Below, in pieces: positions 12,349 to 22,784 of a stretch of 64,000 nt of DNA. The notes under the pieces were generated by a model. That model was not told where the DNA came from. It made no database searches and worked only from the letters and a program-made list of their open reading frames with translations. Both the position numbers and the translations under genes were made by a program. Source of the DNA: Sclerotinia nivalis (taxonomy: Eukaryota > Ascomycota > Leotiomycetes > Helotiales > Sclerotiniaceae); contig JAPEIS010000006.1 of NCBI GenBank assembly GCA_029531795.1, forward strand, positions 2,232,001 to 2,296,000. Reading direction: 5' to 3'. How positions within the stretch are numbered: the stretch's first letter is position 1; each line of letters opens with the position of its first letter.

Positions 12349-12362
12349 GGGGGGGGGGGGGG
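12349..12362. repeat. Poly-T/poly-G homopolymer
   Basis: A T run followed by about 14 consecutive G residues, the longest G tract in the window. It is likely unstable and its length is error-prone in sequencing. Confidence 0.9.
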
Positions 12363-13012
12363 TGGAATGTGCACTTGACAATTTTTATGTGGAAAATAAA
12401 ACGGAACTTCTTTATGCATTCCGGTTCCGAGAATTAGAAAACATTTTTTATGGCAAACAGAAATGAAATGTACAATTGATGTTTGCGAATTAGTTTATTC
12501 GACCTACTTCCCTACTTCACTCATTGAGTGGATGGATATATACATGTGCGCATTCCGCATTCGTGGCAAGCAGTGTGTATGAAATGAGTTCTGTAGTCTA
12601 TTAGATCAGAATATTAGTTAATGGAAGTGATAGAATGGAGTTTTAGGATACCTCGTACCTATCGAAAAAAAATTCGTCTTGCATAGCCGCTGACTCCAAG
12701 CTCCATCATTCTCTCCCCAGAATCTACCGCAGAACGCCGTTACAGTGCAAAGTTTTATCCGCCGCGAAAGGACTTTGTGAAACTGATATATTTGTTGTTG
12801 TCTTTCAGCGCGGGAATTTAAAGTTGTTGAAATCTCAGCATGTGCACCCGTGGTGTAAAATGGTCCTTCATAACCAGCCCATCCCAACCCGTAGCCTTCC
12901 TTAAGTCTTAAACACCAATGTTGCCCTGCCCTCGCGATCATAAATTCTCCATTGCGCCGTTGCATCCTAACGCACTCTCCATAAACCTATCATCCACGGC
13001 AAGAAATTCTCC

Positions 13013-13237
13013 CTAACCATCTACTCTGAAATTCCTGCGATCTCTCTCGACGAATCTTTCACCATGCGCTCTATCAATCCTATTGAATACCAAATCAACC
13101 ATGTAGAAATACATGAAGTACCAAGCGATCAATCCCAATATTCCACCTAAGCAGAAGGCAAACAGTCCTCTTGCAACATCCGAGTTGATGAAACTGATAA
13201 GGTTGACGGCAGCATTCGTGTTCAACTTGGCGGCCAT
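13013..13237 (-). CDS. Small single-pass membrane protein (74 aa), array member 4
   Basis: ATG at 13237 starts MAAKLNTNAAVNL. A hydrophobic segment at about residues 24-48 contains GLFAFCLGGILGLIAWYF and is followed by YMVDLVFNRIDRAHGERF and a very basic/acidic tail. An open frame extends upstream but with lower quality, so I take this Met. The layout is shared with the genes at 10785, 11586 and 12018. Unrecognised; function unknown. Confidence 0.5.
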   Translation of the reverse strand: MAAKLNTNAAVNLISFINSDVARGLFAFCLGGILGLIAWYFMYFYMVDLVFNRIDRAHGERFVERDRRNFRVDG

Positions 13238-13840
13238 TTCCTTATAATCCCTTAGGTGACCGGAAAGCTTAGGACTGTGTGTTATTGATATTCGAGTGAG
13301 GTATCGTGTTTCGAGGTTTGGTAGGTGGGTAGGCTGTGTGTGGATTAGCAAACTATTGAAGGTGTGTCGAATTGGTTGTGTATCCAGATCGAAGTACGTA
13401 GAGGGATATTGGATACTGTGAATGACAAGCAACTGACTTGGCGTAAATCCTTTTGTTGATAGATTGATCTGGGGATGCCTGTGAAATGCCTAGATACAAC
13501 AAGAAGAGCTCTTGTTGTTCCTTGAGGGAAGACCAGCATATACTTGACTAGGAAAAGTTGGAGAGACTCACTGAACGGCCAAAAAATAAACAATTGTTTG
13601 GAAAGTCTGAGAACCATTGTGTGCTCAAAAGAAACAGACGGAAGTCAGACGAATGAGAATGCTCAGAAGCGATAATAGTGAATAGAGTAAAGTTGCAAGC
13701 TCAATATATTCAATTACTCTCCTCACTCAAAAAGAAACATCAAGTCTTAATCATGATATCTATAATAACAAACCCATAGAACGTTCCTCATTACCACCGC
13801 AACGCCAGTACTAACCTATATCGTATAAACCATACATTAC
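13238..13840. other. Intergenic region between small membrane-protein gene and primase gene
   Basis: Probable promoter of the minus-strand 74-aa gene plus the 3' flank of the primase gene. No supported reading frame. Confidence 0.5.
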
Positions 13841-15508
13841 TTAACCGTCCATCTTGACATCCTCCTCTACGGCGGGATTTTTGTCCATGTTTTTAAGTAG
13901 GTAACTTCGTTTGAAGTACTCATTGGGGTGGACAATCGTTTCTAATTGTGCCGCACCCCATGTACCATTGTCTTTGACTTTCTTGATCTCCTGTTTATGT
14001 GCATATTCAAAGACCCTAAATAGATTAGCATTTGTCCGAGGGGTACATTCCGAGCTACATACCGATTACAAGCAAGATGAAATTTCTGCTTCTCTTTATC
14101 CTCTTTTACCCCTCGCAAGATCTCCTGATCATTTACGCCCACAGCACGCAATAATGATGTCAGGTTATCCACACTAAAATGTCTGTAAGGACAACCATGT
14201 GATTCTCCTGGACCTGGAGGATGCTCCGTTAAAATCTTCTGACAACTAAACGGAGAGTATCCGTTTCCTCTGCGGTTTGAGTCTCCTCCTACATCACCAT
14301 ATGCGTGACGAACATTATATCTATATTCTTTATTGAAGACGTCGTCTGTAATTTTGCTGAAAGAGGATCGCCAGAATACAAGACATTCTTCTAGGTTTAG
14401 CCCAATACCCTTGAGGAAAAGAGTGTATTGCAGACGACCGTAATGTTTGAGATGAGCATCGCGGCGAAGAGATCTGTGGAGGTTTTGCATGCAAAGAGGG
14501 AATGAAGATGACAGTGCATCGATATTGCGGGCGGATATGTCAGCTCCATCCACCGCAGTAGCTGAGCCGGAATAATTTGCATCGGGTGTGGTGAAGTTTT
14601 GGGAGAGATGTGTAAGGATTGGTGTTAATCGATCGTCTTCATCAAGCCGAGGAAGTGCGCGAGATGTAATCTGAGCCGATTATTAGGACAAATCACAATG
14701 AGGGGTTAACCACAAATGAACAAACAAACCTCTAAAGCTTTATCCAGCCTATTGGTAAACTCCGCAACAACCATCGATAGTTGTTCCCTGGAATTTACGT
14801 ATGCCTTTCCACCCCTCAAGAATACCCGACGACTCTCTACTAGTTCAGGTACTCTCTCCCAGTCTACCTTGAACCAACTCTCTTCTTCTATTCGCATTTT
14901 ATCCCAGCCAGCCGCACCTTTCAGTTGTTCCCAATGGTCCCTCTTTTCGTCCTCACTCACTGTTTCCCAATCTAGATTTAGACCTTCCACGAATGCTTGC
15001 CGCTCCCTCAAATCATCTACCTGAAACCGCAAGCGGAATAACATCGACTCAACCCGAGAAAACCGTCTTCGCAAGTCTTCCGTAGAAGCAAATGCAAGCC
15101 GCAGGATAAAATGACTATAATGATCCTTCTGTCTCTCAGCCTGCAATGCACTGGAGCCAGAGGAAGAGGCAGAAAGTGGTAGATATTTATCGAGGAGAGG
15201 TTTCATATGGGCTGCTGTTTCGGCGGGTGATCTGTTTCTGAAAGAACATGCTTCGAGCTCTGCGAGAACTATTTCTCATGTTATTGTATATTCACAGGAT
15301 TTAACCAAGTTTCGTATATACCTCGCAGCCGATCAATAGCCCATTGCTCGAATTGTTCCAAAGTTATATCCGCGGTAGGGGGTATCGAGTAGAAATTCAA
15401 ACGATGCGGGTAGCTGAGATCCTTATAGGCGGGCTTTTCTGCAAATTGAGTTTTCCTATAGTCTGGTTTTTGTCTCTTGGAGAATCTGTTTGGATCTTGA
15501 CGTATCAT
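13841..15508 (-). CDS. PRI2: DNA primase large subunit, 4 exons
   Basis: Regulatory 4Fe-4S subunit of primase in the DNA polymerase alpha-primase complex, which makes RNA-DNA primers in the nucleus. Exons are 15508-15322, 15259-14730, 14670-14063 and 14015-13841, giving exactly 500 codons (499 aa). Exon 1 carries the hallmark YPHRLNFYSIPPTADITLEQ block, exon 2 CSFRNRSPAETAAHMKPLLD, and exon 3 LKHYGRLQYTLFLKGIGLNL. The four cluster cysteines are present at C299 (FPLCMQ), C382 (FSCQK), C399 (HGCPYRH) and C440 (HLACNR). The 83-17-41 spacing is close to that known for the yeast protein. The last exon continues VFEYAHKQEI after C440. The gene is complete and looks functional. The upstream region has MluI-box and E2F-like elements (see promoter entry), consistent with G1/S expression. 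Confidence 0.96.
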
Positions 15509-15593
15509 TTTTGTTGTACTTTCAAAATTGTATTTTGAATTCGATGTTGAGTTAGAAATGTTCTTTTCTGCTTTGGATTTACAGATTGGGGTA

Positions 15594-15630
15594 ACGCGTT
15601 CTAAAGTGGAAAATGTCGCGACGCGCCAAA
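15594..15630. promoter_or_regulatory. MluI cell-cycle box and E2F-like element upstream of the primase gene
   Basis: ACGCGT at 15594-15599 and CGCGACGCGCCAAA at 15617-15630. The latter combines a second ACGCG core with TTTGGCGC on the minus strand. They lie 86-122 bp upstream of the primase ATG. ACGCGT is the established MBF site of ascomycete DNA-replication genes; function here is inferred. Confidence 0.7.
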
Positions 15631-15658
15631 TTTATTACGGGGAGGTTTAGCGACCACG

Positions 15659-15964
15659 ATGGCAATCGGTAGCCAATCCAGCCTTTTGTATTTCAACATC
15701 ACGGAAATATTGTTTGAATGCATTAGTCTTTCGAACCATATCAAGGTTAGATCTATAAATGCTTTGAATAGGGCCTTCAAGTATCATTTGATCATTGACA
15801 CTGATATGAAGGAGTTGTTAACAATGGGGGAAAATCAAGCCTCGGATATTTCCTTGATCATTGACACTGATATGAAGGAGTTGTTAACAATAGGGGAAAA
15901 TCAAGCCTCGGATATTTCCTTGAACGTGCAAACGCCTTCATATTCATCTCAAGCGTATGGCTAA
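15659..15964 (+). CDS. Possible 101-aa protein with an internal 22-residue tandem duplication
   Basis: An ATG-started frame, divergent from the primase gene, whose centre holds two copies of a 22-residue unit (IIDTDMKELLT-M/I-GENQASDIS). The copies correspond to a 66-bp direct repeat (15788-15853 and 15854-15919) differing by one base, which changes Met to Ile. The period being a multiple of three keeps the frame open. No signal peptide, TM segment or known domain. It may be a real lineage-specific gene or a chance frame across a duplication. Confidence 0.3.
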   Translation: MAIGSQSSLLYFNITEILFECISLSNHIKVRSINALNRAFKYHLIIDTDMKELLTMGENQASDISLIIDTDMKELLTIGENQASDISLNVQTPSYSSQAYG

Positions 15965-16690
15965 ATGGGGCATGGCTCTTCCGATACTTGATTATGTCTT
16001 AAATGGTCTCGAAATGCTTAGGTTGAATGAATTGCATGCAGCTTTTTACTTTTTAAAGTCATGCCGACCGTAGTAAGCGAAACTGCACAGCTCCCCCTTT
16101 CTTGATTGGGGGTTGAAAGACCCGATGTGTAACATTACTTCAACCTTGCAAAGCCATCAATATCCTAGGTGGAAATCTTCGAGACGAGATGCGGCATGGC
16201 GATAACCAGCGTTACATCAAACTTGTGCAAAAATTACGATCCTGTTCTTGAACAGGTTGCTCTGACAACGAGACTCCATGGCGGAGCTCTGCATATGCTA
16301 CGTCTTGTATTATCGTTTTTCTTTCGTTTCTGGTATACTTGAGGCTCAAAGGCAGCGTCGATACAGTTCTGGCAGTCAGCTAAAAATGATCGTGTGGCAG
16401 CTTCCTCGTTCGTCATGCTCAATTTAATCCAAGTCAAGGTCGCTCTTTCCATTCAAATCAGAATTATCACTTATGATGAGTACATCTCAATTCATTTCAA
16501 TTATTTCAATTTTATAGAAGTCTGCACATTTGGATACTGATATTTCTCAAGCCTGCGCATCGTTACTGTTACAAATTTATGACCAGACATTGCTTCTTCA
16601 TCGATTTCGACTTTAACAAGATACCTGACATATCGTATATTGACTGCGACACCTTTTCATGCATAGCTCCGATCGATAAGCAAAGATATC
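15965..16690. other. Intergenic region upstream of the 724-aa gene
   Basis: No supported gene. It contains the presumed promoter and 5' UTR of the plus-strand gene at 16691. Confidence 0.5.
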
Positions 16691-18865
16691 ATGGCTATTG
16701 GCCGATTAATACAAGACCCTCTGGGTATAACTGCAGATTTCGTGAACTTTACTAGCACGGCTAGGCTGGGGCTCGTACAGAACCACCCTTCGGCGACATC
16801 GATTTCTACAAGTACGACAAGCAATTGGCTCACCTTGCCAGCCATCATTGCTACCAAAACTTCAACATTTCCACCTATCCAGACATTCGTAACATCTTTC
16901 TTGTACAGAGAGCCTTCCGATAATACACCGGCGACTGCAATCACGAGACCCGCCAGTTCCATCAGCGAGCCATCTACGAATGTGCATTCACACTTTCCCG
17001 AATTCGGAAACCTCGCAGTAACTCCATATCAACTTATGTATATAGTCGCAGCATGCGTATGCTTTGTGATTTTGATGAGTTTCTGTTGTTGCACTGATGA
17101 TATCGGACGCTACATGAAATCCAATCGTAACAATAGTGGTGCAACAGTACAAGCTGCTCCCGTTTGGCCCGGAGCTTTGCAGTTCATGGATGGAGCAAAC
17201 GATACAAGCAGAAGCGATAGAACCTCCCGAAGTTATTCTGCTGTTAGCCATTCTCCTCTTCGGCTTTCTATGCCTCAACCTGTGGCAGGAAGTGATTCTC
17301 CTACTTCTTCTACCAGACCTCCAAATCCTTTTACCAAAATTACTATCAAAACTTGTGAAGAAGGTCATGATTCTATCATTATCGATGAGATCGAATTACA
17401 GCATCTTCCATTGGAACCTTCGCGTTGCGACTTTTCTAACAGCAATCCTTCCTTTACTCACGAATATGTTACAGCAAACCCTCAAGCTAGCGTTCGAAGT
17501 GGTAAGGTCAGCTTGCGTGGAGGCTCTGGCACAGGAGATAATTTCATACGCACCGGAGCTATCACTAGTTTCAAGCAAACAGAGGAAAGGTGGAAGCCAA
17601 CTTGGTCTGCCACAAAGACATTATTCGCCTCACGACGCAGAGAGTCAGAGGTTGTTGCAGAACAGACCATTGTACATTCCATGTCAAATCATCCTACAAC
17701 ATCAGATCGTGTTGACCCACCACTTCATAATAGCGATCGGACTCATCACAAATCATCTACGACAGCCTCCAAACGTGCATTAAGACAGACCAACACGTCC
17801 GGGACGACCTTTTCCTTCCCACTAAGTGAAGGGAGTGATTCGGAAATTCCACGTTTTCCCACTATCAACCACATCAAACAGAAACTCAGACCACTTATTC
17901 ATTCAGTATCGAAACAATCCCTAAGGAGAAGATTTTCATCTGCGCATCAGAGCGGAAGCCAGAGTCCCGAAGCAGACTCAGATGAATTCGCATATAGTAA
18001 CACAGTTAAAAAAGCACTCCGAAGAGCTCGTAGCTCAGCTTCTATTCCTTTTGGTCTTTTTAAATTACCTGACCCGGCAATCGATGATCCAAAACCGTCG
18101 GATGCTGGACCTGTATCAGTGATGTCTAATAATTCCCCATCTGACGATTCTGATACTGCGTCAGAAAATACCATGAGAGCTAGATCTCCAGTGAGCACTA
18201 TGCTTGGCGTCAGGACTGATAGAAGATCTGGTTCCTCATCTGGATATAAAAGCAAGAGTGCGCGACAGGTGGTATTGCCAGTAGGCAGTATGGAGTGTGT
18301 GCTTGACGAAGCGGATTTAGCTGCTGCGAAAGCTCTCCAATTTTCCAACAGCATATCTTATGAGAGTGAGAAGGAGAAGGAGATAAAGTTGATGTGTTTG
18401 AAGAGGGCTCTTGCGAGTAATTGTTTTCGGGTGGAAGATGAGAATGGAGATGAGGGTCATATCGCGGATCCAAAAGACGATGAAACTAAAGAGTCAAGCT
18501 ACGTTACATGTAGATCGAAAAATAGCAGCCAGGAGGAAAATAATGGCGAGATCACCGAGACAGGACAGGGGCAATCGGATGCGCCACGTCCTTCGTACAT
18601 AAATTCTGCTCTTAGTGGTCATGTAAATAGACCTCGTAAACAAGGTCAAACAGCAATGATGAATCATTTCCATGCGAGGGGAACAAGGGTCGGGACGGAT
18701 AGCACGGATGGCTCAGGGAATTTGGTAAGTGAGAATAGGGACAGGTTGAAGGGGAGATTGGGATTGCTGATGATTAGAGGGGTTACGAGTGGTGGGGAAG
18801 GGGTGGGAGCTAGTAGGGGTGGGAAGGTGGAGTTAGTTCCGATGAATTTGGGGGGTGATGATTAA
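16691..18865 (+). CDS. Unrecognised single-pass membrane protein, 724 aa
   Basis: A single uninterrupted frame with ATG and stop. The N-terminal ~110 residues are Ser/Thr-rich with an NFTST sequon and look extracellular or lumenal, but there is no clear cleavable signal peptide. One TM helix lies at about residues 114-135 (LMYIVAACVCFVILMSF), followed at once by CCC, a possible palmitoylation site. The remaining ~580 residues are low-complexity, Ser-, Arg- and acidic-rich and predicted cytosolic. They include SxxSxR stretches and basic patches such as KRALRQT and KQSLRRRFSS. No enzymatic domain recognised. The architecture (short glycosylatable ectodomain, TM, long disordered tail) resembles fungal wall-stress or adhesin-like sensors, but I do not claim homology. 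Confidence 0.75.
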   Translation: MAIGRLIQDPLGITADFVNFTSTARLGLVQNHPSATSISTSTTSNWLTLPAIIATKTSTFPPIQTFVTSFLYREPSDNTPATAITRPASSISEPSTNVHSHFPEFGNLAVTPYQLMYIVAACVCFVILMSFCCCTDDIGRYMKSNRNNSGATVQAAPVWPGALQFMDGANDTSRSDRTSRSYSAVSHSPLRLSMPQPVAGSDSPTSSTRPPNPFTKITIKTCEEGHDSIIIDEIELQHLPLEPSRCDFSNSNPSFTHEYVTANPQASVRSGKVSLRGGSGTGDNFIRTGAITSFKQTEERWKPTWSATKTLFASRRRESEVVAEQTIVHSMSNHPTTSDRVDPPLHNSDRTHHKSSTTASKRALRQTNTSGTTFSFPLSEGSDSEIPRFPTINHIKQKLRPLIHSVSKQSLRRRFSSAHQSGSQSPEADSDEFAYSNTVKKALRRARSSASIPFGLFKLPDPAIDDPKPSDAGPVSVMSNNSPSDDSDTASENTMRARSPVSTMLGVRTDRRSGSSSGYKSKSARQVVLPVGSMECVLDEADLAAAKALQFSNSISYESEKEKEIKLMCLKRALASNCFRVEDENGDEGHIADPKDDETKESSYVTCRSKNSSQEENNGEITETGQGQSDAPRPSYINSALSGHVNRPRKQGQTAMMNHFHARGTRVGTDSTDGSGNLVSENRDRLKGRLGLLMIRGVTSGGEGVGASRGGKVELVPMNLGGDD

Positions 18866-19768
18866 ATTAGATGAGAGTGGGTTGGAGTTCATACGGGGTC
18901 GGGGAATAAGGGAGGAAATGGATGGAAAAATAATTATGGAATGGAAAAGTGTGAGTAGAGATAATTAGCGGTATGGGTAGTATATATATGATTACACGGT
19001 GGATAGTGGAAGAGAGTAATTGGTAATAGAACAACACTAGATATTGATTATGAATAATGAAGAATGAGGAATTATAATTGCAAATGATCCTCTCACAACC
19101 ATCTTGTTTGGATCATATCATGAAAGAGATCTGCGCAGCAAACACCCTTATGTTAAAAAACATACTTTCAATTAGTGAGCGAATGCTATCTATGTATATG
19201 ATACCCCAGCATAGCGTAGGCCAAAGCATGAATTCGGGGTCATCCTCAATAACCAAGATATCTCGAGATTGCTATGGCTATTCTATTCCAGCGCCAGATC
19301 ATAATCCTTCCTTTTTCAAAATGCTATATTGAATATCCTAGTCAAAGTTGCAAAATTGGAAGTCTAGTTTTATAGAGTGGTCTTTGTATATTGTGCATGG
19401 AATATTGGAAATTAATTTGGACATTTTTGAAGTATGATCTGATGTCTCTTTAAATGGTACTCCGTATACATTGAATATTCTACTCAGAACCGAAGATTTA
19501 ACGCTGTTGTAGAATAATTGTATATTGTGTATTGAATATTGGAAATGGAGTTGATTATTTTGAAGTGTTATTTGAGGTTTCTGCAAATGATACATATTGA
19601 AGGAAGCTCATCATCCCAAACTACCATCCAACTTCCTGCAAATGCGCTTTCCTGAATATCAGAATCAAAGCAAATCATTCCCTATCCTCTGCACCAATGC
19701 CACCGGACTTTAACTCCTCCGAATCCTTGTAATCACGTTCCTTCTTAAAACTAACTAACTGGTAAGAC
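18866..19768. other. Intergenic region with a direct repeat, no gene seen
   Basis: 3' flanks of two converging genes (plus-strand 724-aa gene and minus-strand small gene). Contains the ~85-bp direct repeat described separately. Confidence 0.5.
19384..19602. repeat. Imperfect ~85-bp direct repeat, two copies
   Basis: Copy 1 is about 19384-19474 and copy 2 about 19518-19602. Both begin TTGTATATTGTG, continue GAATATTGGAAAT, then TTTTGAAGT, and end in TACA.TTGAA. Indels separate the copies, so the duplication is old. No coding role is evident. Confidence 0.7.
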
Positions 19769-20275
19769 TTACCTCCCAATCAACACTAATCTCCTCTCCT
19801 TTCTTGATAATCCTCCATACACAGCTAAATCAATACGTACAATAGGATTAGGATTCGGGACGGGTGTGTGCTGTGAACATGGATTTCCGGGTAGACATCC
19901 ACATTGAACGACTTGATATACCATCGGTTGCGCATGTAATGGCTGGCCTTGAGTTTGTAGATTTTGTTGTACAAGCTGATTCGGTCCTTGACCTTGAGCA
20001 ATAGTATTCGTTTGGATACCACCTGGAATTGCTGATGGTTGTGGCTGTCCTTGAGGGCAAGGCGCAACACCTTGAACAGGAAAATCCCCAGCCAGCTGTT
20101 GAGGGTCTAGAATTCTGTTGTATAGCTGCAGCAGCAGCTACTGAAGCAGAAGTTCCAAGGTTGTTCACTGCAATGTCGGCGGGGGATGGTTGTGCCATAA
20201 TGGAGACATGTCCGAAGAAGACTCGGGCGCTGGTGTTAGAAGTTCACGATAATATTTCCAAAACTGTATGGTCAT
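19769..20275 (-). CDS. Small Gln/Pro-rich protein, probable 2+ exons, unrecognised
   Basis: My model: exon 1 20275-20169 (MTIQFWKYYRELLTPAPESS...), a 54-bp intron with GTGAAC donor and CAACAG acceptor, then exon 2 from 20114. Splicing keeps frame and fuses PPPTLQ to ILDPQQLAGDFPV. Exon 2 continues Gln/Pro-rich (PCPQGQPQPS) into QCGCLPGNPCSQHTP, a Cys cluster suggestive of metal or disulfide use. Reading straight on ends at TAA 19769. Alternatively a GTACGT donor near 19830 would give a different C-terminus (EISVDWEV...), ending near 19755. The uninterrupted 116-residue frame from another ATG (20188 region) looks out-of-frame and Ser/Arg-artefactual. No family recognised. Confidence 0.4.
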
Positions 20276-21105
20276 AATATGAAGAGGAATGATTATGACA
20301 TGACTTTGGAATAGAACAAAATATGAAATGAAATTTTGGTTGTCGGAGATGCGTAGCTCAACTCAGCCTCGCTGTTCGCATGTATGGCGGACTGGGTTGC
20401 ATATTCCGTTCACATGATATGAATTACACCAGAGTTGTTCGGCTGTGAACATAGTTAGTCAGAGGATAAAGCGGTGTGCATGGCTCTGTGGCTGTCTATG
20501 TCTGGTGTGGTGCTTGTACGACAGTACACTTCGAATACTACTAGGTAGTGAGACGAACCCATCCTATATCTCAATGTGTCTAACGAACGAGGTAAAAAGC
20601 ACGAAACTTTTTTATCCCTACTTATTATCGGAAAGGATACACATAGATTCAGTGAAAGAGCGAAACATACTGTATGTTATGAAAGGATAGAACGAGAGCA
20701 TAATATTGTAAAGAAGTCGAGGAAGGATATGGATAATCTAGATGAGGTCATGGTGTCAGCCACAGCTACAATGTCACAGCCACAATTCTCGACCACAAGT
20801 TCATCTATACCGTGATGGTGATGAGATATCTCTGCATATTACATAGGGTGTCCCAATTATCAGTATAAACAATTCAATCAAAATAATTGAAAAGAAAAAC
20901 GCTTCTATCTTTCTGGCAACACTACCACTTGACAAACCTAGACCTAAATAACCCTGCCTTTATATCTGCTTACTAAGCGCCATCATCACCTTCACCTCAA
21001 TCCATCTCATCATGCTTCCCCTTCCCATTCACATCCAATGAATATTCAAGAACCAAACCAATACCACGAAAACGCCTAAGCAAAATCCCAACAGCTTTTA
21101 AATAG
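20276..21105. other. Intergenic region, no gene seen
   Basis: Promoter region between divergently transcribed genes. Short open frames have no protein-like features. Confidence 0.5.
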
Positions 21106-22784
21106 ATGAACTCTTTGTTGCCTCGTTATCCATGCGTTCAATCATTGACACGAAGGATATTTTGGGATTCTAGAGCACGGGTTGTAAGATTACAATCGAA
21201 GAGTAGAGTAGGTTTCCATCGAACGATGGCGTCGAGATCTGAAGTTGTGAGGGAGGATAGTCTTGCCCCTACCCCTGCTCATGATTTAGAGAGGCAGAAG
21301 GAAAAGGAGAATGAAAGTGGGAGAAATGTAGTGGAAAAGGATGGAAAGGGATATTTGAGCCACATCGAACGAACGGCGACGGAGCCGAGGGATGAAGTAT
21401 ATACTCATTTATTTATCTATTATCCATAATCCTCGCTCTTCCATCTTTACCCCCTAACTTTTCTATCCTCTTCAAGAACATCTCTTTATCCACATCCATC
21501 AATAGCTCCCTCTGCCCCAACCCACGAAATACCAAAATAAATTAACAACTAACAACTCATCAGTCCCTGCACACCCTTTTCCTCACATCAATAACAACCA
21601 TAAACCCTACGACCAGGCTTTTTTATCTTTCTCCCAGGTCTCCATCTTCTTCAGCATCCACATCTTTCGAATCCATATCCACAACCAACTCAACTCCCGC
21701 AAACCTCCTCACCTGGAAACCCGGTCAATGGATAGATCTCTATCTACCCGGTATAGAGAAACCTGGAGGGTTTAGTATAACTAATATTCCTCCTTCTTCT
21801 GCTTCCTCCTCTTCCTCCTCTTCTTCACCTTCTTCCCGTTCACAAACTTCCTCAAGAAATAAAAACGAAGCCGAAGAAGCAGGTATAGAACTAGCGATTC
21901 AAAAACCCACCAACCAGGAAAAAATCAGCGAACAAGTATCCTGGTTATTTCAACCTTCCTCCTTGATCCTCAATCAAGAAGTAAAAGTTAGAATCGGTGG
22001 ATCTTTTACTCTGCCCCTTTCGTTCCCTTTCTTCTCTTCTTCACAATCTTCATCCAATCCTCCACCTCCACCTTCACCCTCCAGCAATCTCTGCTCTCGA
22101 AACACACTTCAAGATGCGCTCTCCAAAAGTCAATTCGAGTCTACAAATTTAAAAACCGAAAGAGAAAGCGAAATTGAGATCAAAAGAATCATATTCATAG
22201 CAGGAGGAATGGGTATAAATCCTCTCATGAGTATACTTTCATATATCCACGCCGAAGTCGATAGGATTTCAGAATCAAATGCGGAAAGAAATGCTGGTAG
22301 TAATGCTATAGGAGATGATGGGATATTTGGAACGGAAGGAAAATTACGGAGAAAAAGATGCTTGGAGAACCTAGAAGTTAAATTTCTCTATAGTACTAAA
22401 GCACCATCTCCCATTGGAGAAGGAGAAGAGCGAGAAGAAAGAGACAGAGGAGAAATCCTCTTTCTCCCCCGCCTCCTCTCAATTTTCGCCGCTCGAAAAA
22501 ACTGGGATTTCCAACTTTTTATCACGGGAGATACTCACACAAATTCAAATCCATCCACTCCCAATCCACCCACAACCCCAACCATCACCCCCCAAACCCG
22601 CAGAATCACCGCCAGCGACATCCAGCTCTCCCTCCCAACAAAAGATCAGAATCAAAAACAAAATCAAAAACAAACAATCATATACATATGCGGACCACCT
22701 CTCATGACCGATAAATTTATCTCTTATATACGAGATACAGAAGGAATGGATGAGGAGAGAGTGGTTTGCGAGAGGTGGTGGTGA
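21106..22784 (+). CDS. FAD/NAD(P)-binding oxidoreductase (ferredoxin reductase-like, OXNAD1 type), 2 exons
   Basis: Exons 21106-21396 and 21564-22784 (503 aa). The junction joins EPRDE to SLHTLFLTSITTINPTTRL in frame, the start of the FR-type FAD-binding barrel. WKPGQWIDLYLPG and GGFSITNIPP are the flavin-binding strands. FIAGGMGINPLMS is the NAD-binding glycine loop. YICGPPLMTDKFI is the CGPP motif that contacts nicotinamide, and the protein ends in ERWW, giving the aromatic C-terminus usual for the fold. Ser- and Pro-rich insertions (about 21785-21860 and 22040-22090, plus a Thr/Pro run near 22550-22600) break the core. An Arg-rich, acid-poor N-terminus (SLTRRIFWDSRARVVRLQSKSRV) suggests mitochondrial import. 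An alternative start is the Met at 21226. Substrate unknown. Confidence 0.88.

Noticed and set aside
12618..12965. 115-codon minus-strand frame within the small-gene array
   Set aside because: ATG-started, but has no TM segment, no resemblance to the neighbours and no known family. Could be real but unsupported.
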